A stretch of 5,837 nt of DNA from NCBI RefSeq assembly GCF_934636505.1, contig NZ_CAKUAL010000097.1, forward strand, positions 1 to 5,837. Direction: 5' to 3'. Every line of letters begins with the position of its first letter. The first letter of the stretch is position 1. A program made the position numbers and the translations under genes. Of the stretch, positions 1 through 5,318 are shown piece after piece. This stretch comes from an uncultured Ellagibacter sp. (lineage in GTDB: Bacteria > Actinomycetota > Coriobacteriia > Coriobacteriales > Eggerthellaceae). Under the pieces are notes generated by a model that was not told the origin of the DNA, made no database searches, and worked only from the letters and a program-made list of their open reading frames with translations.

Positions 1-216
1 CGCGATGCGGGTGCGATGCTCATTCCCGCAACCGAGCTTGCCCGCAAGGCGGGTACCACGAAGGCGGCCAACGTCGTGCTGCTCGGTGCGCTCTCACGCG
101 CTCTCGGCTTCCCGACGGATGTATGGAATCGGGTCATCGCCGCCCGCGTTCCCGAGAAGTATCTTGATGTCAACCTCGAGGCGTTCAAGCTGGGTGCCTC
201 GTTTTCCGCGGAATAA
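1..216 (+). CDS. iorB: Indolepyruvate:ferredoxin oxidoreductase beta subunit, C-terminal fragment
   Basis: This is the last 71 codons of a gene that begins before the window; frame 1 is open from base 1 to the TAA at 214-216. The peptide ends like 2-oxoacid:acceptor oxidoreductase gamma-domain/IorB proteins: an 'LARKAG' segment, then 'AANVVLLGALSRALGFP', then 'VPEKYLDVNLEAFKLG' at the C-terminus. In known systems IorB pairs with the thiamine-diphosphate/iron-sulfur subunit IorA. The complex oxidatively decarboxylates indole-, phenyl- and hydroxyphenyl-pyruvate to arylacetyl-CoA in the cytoplasm, reducing ferredoxin. iorA would be expected just upstream, outside the window. Only 18 nt separate it from the ACT gene, so the two are probably co-transcribed. 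Other members of the oxidoreductase family have similar gamma domains, so the aryl specificity rests partly on the neighbouring aryl-CoA ligase. Confidence 0.85.
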   Translation, partial: RDAGAMLIPATELARKAGTTKAANVVLLGALSRALGFPTDVWNRVIAARVPEKYLDVNLEAFKLGASFSAE

Positions 217-234
217 GCGAGAAGGAGTGGTCTT

Positions 235-657
235 ATGAGCGTTTCCCAAATCAGCGTCTTCATCGAAAGCGAGCCCGGCCATCTCGTACGCGTGCTCGAT
301 TCCTTCGTCGAGGCGGGCGTCAACGTTCGCGGCTACAGCGCTTCCGATACTGGCGATTACGGTATCGTGCGCTTCATCGTCGACAACCCCGATGCGGCGC
401 TCGCGGTGCTTCGTGAGCAGAATGCCGCCTGCGCGAAGTCCGAGGTGCTCGTGCTGCGTTTGGAGGACACGCCTGGCGAGCTCGCGCGCGTCATGGGAAT
501 CATCGCCGACTGCCACATCAATGTAACGTATAGCTATTCGCTCATCAGCACGTATATCGTCCTCTCGGTGAACGACGTCGCTGCCGCCGAGAGGATGCTC
601 GAAAGCGAGCCCGTTGAGCTCCTGGGCCAGGATGATCTTGCGCATCTCGTTGCGTAA
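235..657 (+). CDS. Stand-alone tandem ACT-domain protein
   Basis: A 140-residue cytoplasmic protein made of two ACT domains and nothing else. The first spans about residues 3-66, with E13-P14-G15-H16-L17 and 'AGVNVRGY' at 27-34. The second spans about 70-138, with 'DTPGELARV' at 78-86 and 'INVTYSYS' at 95-102. The repeated pattern (beta strand, PG-L loop, helix, N-V strand) is the normal ACT ligand-binding fold. ACT domains bind amino acids or related small molecules, and no catalytic domain is present. The start is fixed by the Shine-Dalgarno GAAGGAG (221-227), 7 nt before ATG 235. It lies 18 nt after iorB and about 18 nt before paaK. Lone tandem-ACT proteins often accompany ior/paaK genes, so a role in sensing aromatic amino acids or arylacetates is a reasonable inference, but the ligand is not shown by the sequence. 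Confidence 0.9.
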   Translation: MSVSQISVFIESEPGHLVRVLDSFVEAGVNVRGYSASDTGDYGIVRFIVDNPDAALAVLREQNAACAKSEVLVLRLEDTPGELARVMGIIADCHINVTYSYSLISTYIVLSVNDVAAAERMLESEPVELLGQDDLAHLVA

Positions 658-675
658 CCGCTTAAGAAAGTTGTG

Positions 676-2067
676 ATGATAGTGAACAGTACCGCTGAAG
701 AGATATTCGACCCCTCCGTGAAAGGCGCCGCTCTCAAGGCTGCTGCCGCGGGGAATTTCGACGTGCTTCCCATGTTCGACCGAGCCATGGAAACCTCGAG
801 CCGCGAGCGCATTCGCGCGATCCAGCTCGAGAAGCTGATCGCGCAGGTCGCCTACACCTATGAGAACGTTGCGTGGTATCGCGATAAGATGAATGAGATG
901 GGCGTGAGGCCCGAGGACGTCAAGACGCTCGAAGATATCCGCAAGCTTCCCTTCACCGATAAGAACGCGCTGCGCGAGACGTTCCCCTATGGGCTTTTCG
1001 CCCAGCCGCTCGACAAGATCGTCGAGATGCACTCTTCCTCGGGAACGACGGGCAAGCCGATTGTCGTTGGCTATACCAAGCACGACATGGCCGTTTGGAG
1101 CGACTGCATTGCGCGTCTTGCCAGCATGGCGGGCGTCGTCCCGGGCGATCGGGTGCAGATGGCATTCGGCTACGGCATGTTCACCGGCGGTTTCGGCCTC
1201 CATTACGGCTGCATGAAACTTGGCTGCACGATGATTCCGGCGGGTTCGGGCAACACCGAGCGCCATATCCAGATGATCGAGGACTACGGTACGACTGTGA
1301 TCATCGCGACGCCCACTTACGCGCTTCACATTTGCGAGGTGGGGGAAAAGATGGGCTTCGATTGGGAGAAGTCGACGCTGCGCGTCGGGCTTTTTGGCGG
1401 CGAGCCCTGCCCGCCTGCGCTCAAGGCAGAAATCGAGAGCCGCATGCACATCGTATGCACCGACAACTACGGGTTGACCGAGGTCATGGGCCCGGGCGTG
1501 TCGGGCGAATGCCTTGCTGAGCGCGATATGCAGCACATAGCCGAGGACCATTTCCTGTGGGAGGTCGTCGATCCGGTGACCGGCGAGCCCGTACCTGAAG
1601 GCGAGATGGGCGAGCTCGTTTTGACGCCGCTCGACAAAGAAGGCATCCCTGTGCTTCGCTACCGTACGCACGACTTGACGCGCGTCGTTGCCGAGAAGTG
1701 CAGCTGCGGCCGCACGCATGCGCGCATGCAGAAGGTCCGCGCGCGCTGCGACGACATGCTCATCATCCGCGGTACGAACGTGTTCCCGAGCCAGGTCGAG
1801 GACGTGCTCGCGGGCATCGAGGGTGTCACCCCGCACTACCTCATTGTGGTTGACAATGAGACCGGTCTTGATCGCATGACGGTCAACGTCGAGCTCAAGC
1901 CTGAGGCATTCAGTGACTCGTTCGAGGTGATGGACAATTTCCGCCAGATGGTCGCCGAAAAGCTCAAAGGCACGCTGCTTGTTGGCGTGAAGGTGAAGCT
2001 TGTCGAGCCAGGTGGCATCGAGCGCTCGACCGGAAAGACGAAACACGTAAAGGACCTGCGCAAGTAG
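676..2067 (+). CDS. paaK: Phenylacetate-CoA ligase (AMP-forming aryl-CoA ligase)
   Basis: A 463-residue member of the ANL adenylate-forming superfamily that joins an arylacetate to CoA using ATP. Visible motifs, numbered from ATG 676: the phosphate loop 'SSSGTTGKP' (120-128); 'YGLTE' (265-269); 'RYRTHDL' with D333; a 'CSCGRTHARM' segment with C342 and C344, common in PaaK proteins; hinge region 'CDDMLIIRGTNVFPSQVE' (358-375); and a C-terminal lysine in 'TGKTKHV' (K454) matching the catalytic lysine position. GTG 673 is an alternative start directly in front. ATG 676 is preferred because TAAGAAAG (663-670), a weak Shine-Dalgarno, sits 5 nt away. The homologous core begins near residue 33 ('FDRAMETSS'), leaving a short N-terminal extension. 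It is probably in one operon with iorB and the ACT gene. Phenylacetate, indoleacetate or hydroxyphenylacetate are all possible substrates; the substrate cannot be read from the sequence. Confidence 0.92.
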   Translation: MIVNSTAEEIFDPSVKGAALKAAAAGNFDVLPMFDRAMETSSRERIRAIQLEKLIAQVAYTYENVAWYRDKMNEMGVRPEDVKTLEDIRKLPFTDKNALRETFPYGLFAQPLDKIVEMHSSSGTTGKPIVVGYTKHDMAVWSDCIARLASMAGVVPGDRVQMAFGYGMFTGGFGLHYGCMKLGCTMIPAGSGNTERHIQMIEDYGTTVIIATPTYALHICEVGEKMGFDWEKSTLRVGLFGGEPCPPALKAEIESRMHIVCTDNYGLTEVMGPGVSGECLAERDMQHIAEDHFLWEVVDPVTGEPVPEGEMGELVLTPLDKEGIPVLRYRTHDLTRVVAEKCSCGRTHARMQKVRARCDDMLIIRGTNVFPSQVEDVLAGIEGVTPHYLIVVDNETGLDRMTVNVELKPEAFSDSFEVMDNFRQMVAEKLKGTLLVGVKVKLVEPGGIERSTGKTKHVKDLRK

Positions 2068-2083
2068 CGCTTCTGGTCTTATT

Positions 2084-2120
2084 CGATGCCGGCGGCGTTT
2101 GTCGTCGGCATCGTTGTTTT
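2084..2120 (+). terminator. Intrinsic terminator after paaK
   Basis: The arms 2084-2096 and 2101-2113 pair over 13 consecutive positions, two of them G-T, around a GTTT tetraloop. A TTGTTTT tract follows at 2114-2120. It begins 16 nt after the paaK stop and should end the ior-ACT-paaK transcript. The remaining 73 nt up to gluQ are rich in G and T, and I see no convincing promoter there. Confidence 0.85.
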
Positions 2121-2193
2121 GGGGCTCTGGCTTGCGCGGGGCTTGGGGTTTGTTCTGGTTGTTGCATCATGAGGGAGCGAAAGGGGTTATGCG

Positions 2194-3111
2194 GTGAGCG
2201 AGAAGGTGGTCGGGCGTTTTGCTCCGTCTCCCACGGGGCGCATGCATGCGGGCAACATCTACGCCGCGCTTACGGCGTGGCTCGTCGCGAAGTCCCAGGG
2301 TGGCGAAATCGTTCTGCGCATCGAGGATTTGGACCGCGAGCGCTCGAAGCCCGAATACATCGACGCGGTTCAGCGCGACTTCGAGATGCTTGGCTTGACA
2401 TGGGATCGCGGCCCCTTCTTTCAGCACGATAGGGACGAGGTCTACGCCGCCGCCTTCGATTCGCTCAAGGGGAGGGGCCTTATCTACCCCTGCTACTGCA
2501 CGCGCGCAGATTTGCATGCGGCATCTGCCCCTCATCGTGGGGAAAAGCTTGTCTATCCGGGAACCTGCCGGTTGCTTTCCGCCAAGGAGCGCGCGGCGAA
2601 GGAGGCTTCGGGACGCATGCCCGCTATGCGGCTGCGCACCCCTGACAAGGACATCTCGTTTCATGACACCATCCAGGGCGATTACTCCCAAAACCTTGAG
2701 CGCGATTGCGGCGACTTCCTCGTTCGCCGATCCGACCAAGCTTTCGCCTATCAGCTCGCCGTCGTCGTCGACGATGCCGCACAGGGGGTGAACAGCGTGG
2801 TGAGGGGTGTTGACTTGCTATGCTCGACCCCGCAGCAAATCTACCTTCAGAACCTGCTTAGCCTGCCGCATCTCGCCTACGGCCACATCCCACTCCTCGT
2901 CGCTGAACGAGATCGACGGCTCTCGAAGCGCGATCGCGACGCATCGCTTGATGCTCTGCTTGCGAGGTTCGGCTCCCCTGAGGCGATCATCGGACATATC
3001 GCAGGGATCACGGGCCTTGCACCCACGGCAGATCCAGCAAGTCCCGAGCAGCTTCTTTCTTGCTTCTCGCTTAAGAACCTTCATGGTAGAATCCAGATAG
3101 CCTGGATTTGA
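2194..3111 (+). CDS. gluQ: Glutamyl-Q tRNA(Asp) synthetase
   Basis: A 305-residue paralogue of the glutamyl-tRNA synthetase catalytic domain. In the known family this cytoplasmic enzyme activates glutamate without needing tRNA and attaches it to queuosine at position 34 of tRNA(Asp). Evidence: class I signature 'FAPSPTGRMHAGN' (9-21), where H-x-G-N replaces the usual HIGH ending; 'RIEDLDRER' (near residue 46); a zinc-site pattern C100-x-C102, Y121-x3-C125; and 'RRLSKRDRD' (241-249), the KMSKS equivalent. The length of about 300 residues, without the anticodon-binding domain of full GltX (about 470), separates it from the housekeeping enzyme. The start is GTG 2194, with AAGGGG (2181-2186) 7 nt upstream. 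ATG 2189 is out of frame and stops after two codons. It is unlinked functionally to the preceding block, from which it is separated by a terminator. Confidence 0.88.
   Translation: MSEKVVGRFAPSPTGRMHAGNIYAALTAWLVAKSQGGEIVLRIEDLDRERSKPEYIDAVQRDFEMLGLTWDRGPFFQHDRDEVYAAAFDSLKGRGLIYPCYCTRADLHAASAPHRGEKLVYPGTCRLLSAKERAAKEASGRMPAMRLRTPDKDISFHDTIQGDYSQNLERDCGDFLVRRSDQAFAYQLAVVVDDAAQGVNSVVRGVDLLCSTPQQIYLQNLLSLPHLAYGHIPLLVAERDRRLSKRDRDASLDALLARFGSPEAIIGHIAGITGLAPTADPASPEQLLSCFSLKNLHGRIQIAWI
3084..3092 (+). promoter_or_regulatory. Candidate extended -10 promoter for the universal stress protein gene
   Basis: TGGTAGAAT is a TGn extension followed by TAGAAT, one mismatch from TATAAT. It lies inside the 3' end of gluQ, about 80 nt before the stress-protein start, and predicts a transcript start near 3099. 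No good -35 box is visible at 17 nt spacing, which extended -10 promoters can tolerate. The call rests on pattern alone. Confidence 0.35.
3090..3108. repeat. 7-5-7 inverted repeat overlapping the gluQ end and candidate promoter
   Basis: AATCCAG (3090-3096) and CTGGATT (3102-3108) are perfect inverted arms around a 5-nt centre. The dyad overlaps the last bases of the -10-like TAGAAT and the predicted transcript start, and its right arm runs up to the gluQ stop codon. There is no T tract after it, so it is unlikely to be an intrinsic terminator. It could be a repressor operator, a 5' hairpin on the following mRNA, or chance. Confidence 0.5.
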
Positions 3112-3172
3112 TAACCTGTCCGACTAGGGGATAGGCGGCGTTCTCGTCGTCGTATGAAAGAGAGGTTTCATC

Positions 3173-3619
3173 ATGGGATACTCAAAGATTCTCGTAGGTT
3201 ACGATTGCTCCGGCGCTTCGAACCGTGCGCTTGCTGACGCTTATGAGCTCGTCGATCACGGCTTGGCCGAAGGTGTGGTCGTCGTCACGGTCACCGACTT
3301 GGCGAAGACGGGCGATCCAGCGTTCAATGCAGCCGCGCGCGCTGCGGGCGTTCTTCTTACCTCCATCGGCGACGAAGAGGAAGCGCTTTCCAATTTGAAG
3401 AAGAACGTCGGCGATCGCGTCGTCGGCCATGAGGACATCACGACGCTGCGCGTTGCGTTTGGCAAACCGCACGAGCTGATCATCTCGATCGCGAAGTCGG
3501 AGGGCTGCGGGCTCATCGTCATGGGAAGCCGCGGCTTGGGCGCTGTCCGCTCGATGTTGGGCAGCGTTTCGACGGCGGTCCTTCGCGAGTCGGAGATTCC
3601 CGTTCTCGTGACGAAGTAA
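3173..3619 (+). CDS. Universal stress protein family (UspA-type, single domain)
   Basis: A 148-residue single-domain UspA-like protein, predicted cytoplasmic. It opens with 'KILVGYDCSGASNRAL', the usual first strand with the acidic residue D11 that contacts nucleotide in ATP-binding members. It ends with 'IVMGSRGLGAVRSMLGSVST' (115-134), the phosphate-binding loop, then 'SEIPVLVTK'. The loop here has 8 residues between G121 and G130, where the textbook ATP-binding pattern G-2x-G-9x-G-(S/T) has 9. ATP binding is therefore likely but not certain. GAGAGG (3159-3164), 8 nt before ATG 3173, supports the start. It has its own candidate promoter and terminator and so is probably monocistronic. Usp proteins bind ATP or AMP and modulate stress and energy responses; no specific target can be named here. 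Confidence 0.9.
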   Translation: MGYSKILVGYDCSGASNRALADAYELVDHGLAEGVVVVTVTDLAKTGDPAFNAAARAAGVLLTSIGDEEEALSNLKKNVGDRVVGHEDITTLRVAFGKPHELIISIAKSEGCGLIVMGSRGLGAVRSMLGSVSTAVLRESEIPVLVTK

Positions 3620-3653
3620 CGCCTTCCCACGTGGTCGTTCGCGAAAGCGATAT

Positions 3654-3698
3654 ATGCCCTGCATTCCGATGTCAGCCTTCGGGGTGCAGGGCATTTTT
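3654..3698 (+). terminator. Intrinsic terminator after the universal stress protein gene
   Basis: ATGCCCTGCA (3654-3663) pairs perfectly with TGCAGGGCAT (3685-3694). The stem continues inward for six more pairs (3664-3669 with 3679-3684, two of them G-T) around a 9-nt loop, followed by a T5 run at 3694-3698. On the minus strand the stem is not followed by T residues, so it should serve only the stress-protein transcript and not convergent menA. Confidence 0.9.
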
Positions 3699-3795
3699 AT
3701 GCGACGGGAATATGAGCGCTCGCGCGTACTGCCGTCAATAGGGTCGAGGTGTTGGCGCTGGTGGCGGCCCCTTGTACTGATGACGGTTCCTTCCT

Positions 3796-4749
3796 TTAGG
3801 CGATGAAGGCGATGGCGCTGCTCGCGAGTATTGCGGCGGCATAGAACGACCCAAGCGCGATGTTCACGCTGCAGATCTGCGCCATGGCCCCAATGCGGGC
3901 CGGGGGAGCGAGAGGGTTGCTCAAGAGCGCCTTCAGCAAAGGATAGGAAGCTAACACCGCGAACACCAAGATGATCGCACCGCGCGGGAAGAACACCGCA
4001 ACAACGACTACGATCGCAGCGAGCCAGCAGAAGACGAGTGCATGGTAGAGCTTGCGAGCACGCGGTCGGCCGAGCAGCGTCGGCAGCGTGCGGCGGTTCA
4101 CTTCGATGTCTTTCTCGATGTCGCAGGTGTTGTTCGTCATCATGATGAGCCCGATCCCGATGATCGTCGGGATCGACCAGACAAGCACGACGAAATCGAG
4201 TTCTCCCGTGAGGACTTGGTAGCACGCGAGCGGAATGAGCCCGCCCATGACGAACCCACTTACCACTTCTCCGATGGGAAGGTAGGAGATAGGCGTTTTG
4301 CCAGCTGAATAGGCGATGACGATCACCGCGCCGATGATTCCAAGGACAAGCGGAATCCATCCGGCGCAATAGATGACGTAGACGCCGATCGCGAAGGCGG
4401 CGACGAGCAATCCAATTGCCAGGCGAAGCGCCGACGCGGGGTTGATATGGTTGTACACGAGCACAGCGTCGGTTATGTCGACATTATCCTCTTCGCTGTC
4501 TGCGCCTTTGACGAAGTCGTAGTAGTCGTTGAAGGTGTTGACCGAAGCCTGCATGAGGATGCAGATGGCGAGCAGCGCGCACACCATAAGGACGTCGAGG
4601 GCGGGGGAGTGCACGACCGCGCAGCTTGTGGCGACGAGCACGGGCAGAATGGATGCGGGCCATGTGTGCGGAGCGGCAAGCTCGACAGCCATCTTCAACG
4701 TGAATCTCTCGTAAGGTTGCTGGTCTTTGCTTGAAGCTGATTCGGTCAT
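3796..4749 (-). CDS. menA: UbiA-family prenyltransferase, probable 1,4-dihydroxy-2-naphthoate polyprenyltransferase
   Basis: A 317-residue multi-spanning membrane protein with about eight or nine hydrophobic segments. MenA attaches the polyprenyl tail to DHNA, giving demethylmenaquinone at the cytoplasmic membrane. Evidence: 'AAPHTWPASILPVLVA' (25-40), like the MenA N-terminus; first Asp-rich motif N74-D75-Y-Y-D78 ending at D84; 'YSAGKTPISYLPIGE' (147-161); second Asp-rich motif 'NNTCDIEKD' (206-214), whose aspartates bind Mg-diphosphate. The tail 'NRRTLPTLLG' replaces the more usual MenA 'AGKxTLAVRLG', so another UbiA-type substrate, such as that of futalosine-pathway MqnP, remains possible. 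The start is ATG 4749, with AGAAGGG about 12 nt upstream. ATG 4800 would add 17 residues but lacks a Shine-Dalgarno and lies beside a -10-like box. It is divergent from the thioesterase gene. No terminator is seen after it. Confidence 0.82.
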   Translation of the reverse strand: MTESASSKDQQPYERFTLKMAVELAAPHTWPASILPVLVATSCAVVHSPALDVLMVCALLAICILMQASVNTFNDYYDFVKGADSEEDNVDITDAVLVYNHINPASALRLAIGLLVAAFAIGVYVIYCAGWIPLVLGIIGAVIVIAYSAGKTPISYLPIGEVVSGFVMGGLIPLACYQVLTGELDFVVLVWSIPTIIGIGLIMMTNNTCDIEKDIEVNRRTLPTLLGRPRARKLYHALVFCWLAAIVVVVAVFFPRGAIILVFAVLASYPLLKALLSNPLAPPARIGAMAQICSVNIALGSFYAAAILASSAIAFIA

Positions 4750-4841
4750 TGTCTCGTTTTGCCCTTCTTGATATCTCGACGCGCCGCGATGCGCTACCAT
4801 ACTAAGAGGTATTCTACCGTTTTTTAGAAGGTGTGCTCGCT
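4750..4841. promoter_or_regulatory. Divergent menA/thioesterase intergenic region
   Basis: This 92-nt, relatively AT-rich gap must hold promoters for both directions. On the minus strand a TAGAAT box (4816 down to 4811) would start the menA transcript near 4804, upstream of the preferred start at 4749. On the plus strand TTGATA (4768-4773) resembles a -35 box, but no -10 is correctly spaced after it. AGAAGG (4826-4831) is the thioesterase Shine-Dalgarno. A short GGTA-TTC-TACC dyad (4808-4818) covers the minus-strand -10 box. Only the general role is reasonably supported. Confidence 0.4.
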
Positions 4842-5285
4842 ATGCGTCTGAATGTGCCCATATCCGTTCGCTACGGCGAAACCGATATGATGGGAGTCGT
4901 CTATCATGCCAACTACATCCTCTACTTTGAGGATGCTCGTGAGAAATATCTCGCTGAGTTAGGATTTCCCTATGCTGATTTGGAAGCGCGGGGACTTATC
5001 TCTCCCGTCCTCCATGTCGAGTGCGACTACGGCGAGTCCGTTCGATACGGGGACAATGTCGTTGTGCAGCTTGCCGTCACCGCGCTCAAACCGACAAAGG
5101 TGCAGTTTCGCTACAAAGTCTTTGATGGAGAAGCGCTCGATTTCGACGTAGCGAAGCCGTTTACGACAGGAATGAGCGAGCATTGTCTTATTCGGCGCGA
5201 CGATTTCAAGCCGGTGAGCATGAAAAAGGCGGTACCGGAGCTTTACGAGCGCTATAAAGCGGCGCTCGAGACAGACTATCAATGA
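4842..5285 (+). CDS. Hot-dog fold acyl-CoA thioesterase (YbgC/FadM, 4HBT family)
   Basis: A 147-residue cytoplasmic thioesterase that hydrolyses acyl- or aryl-CoA thioesters. The N-terminus carries the family signature 'VRYGETDMMGVVYHANY' (9-25), with D15 at the catalytic aspartate position and H22 in the conserved Y-H-A/S-N/S-Y element. 'FEDAREKYLAELGFPYADLE' follows as the central helix, then strands including 'ECDYGESVRYGD'. The start is ATG 4842, because AGAAGG (4826-4831) is 10 nt away; GTG 4833, three codons earlier, is only 1 nt from it. Codon use looks somewhat more AT-rich than in paaK, judged by eye. It is divergent from menA and 33 nt ahead of an amidase gene. The substrate is unknown. 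DHNA-CoA is an attractive guess from the neighbour, but general short-chain or aryl-CoA housekeeping is equally compatible. Confidence 0.9.
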   Translation: MRLNVPISVRYGETDMMGVVYHANYILYFEDAREKYLAELGFPYADLEARGLISPVLHVECDYGESVRYGDNVVVQLAVTALKPTKVQFRYKVFDGEALDFDVAKPFTTGMSEHCLIRRDDFKPVSMKKAVPELYERYKAALETDYQ

Positions 5286-5318
5286 GAATAATGGCAACGT
5301 TTGAAAGGGAATTTTCTC

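Noticed and set aside
1095..1520. 141-codon plus-strand frame inside paaK
   Set aside because: An out-of-frame shadow rich in R and H, with no start signal of its own, inside a conserved ligase gene.
94..2046. 650-codon open frame on the minus strand opposite the ACT gene and paaK
   Set aside because: It is an antisense shadow produced by GC-rich codon bias. Its translation is rich in H, R, D and A with no recognisable domain, while the plus strand carries two unmistakable genes.
2189..2197. Two-codon ATG-CGG-TGA frame overlapping the gluQ GTG start
   Set aside because: It could suggest a minimal upstream ORF, but the Shine-Dalgarno at 2181-2186 is only 2 nt from this ATG and correctly spaced for GTG 2194.
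2167..2739. 190-codon open frame on the minus strand within gluQ
   Set aside because: A shadow of gluQ; the plus-strand frame holds the synthetase signature motifs.
3699..3795. Possible terminator for menA on the minus strand
   Set aside because: Only short, widely separated complementary segments are present and no T tract follows on the minus strand, so no terminator can be supported.
3182..4369. 395-codon open frame on the minus strand across the stress-protein gene and half of menA
   Set aside because: It spans the terminator and two genes with clear motifs in other frames, and its low-complexity R/H-rich translation resembles no family.
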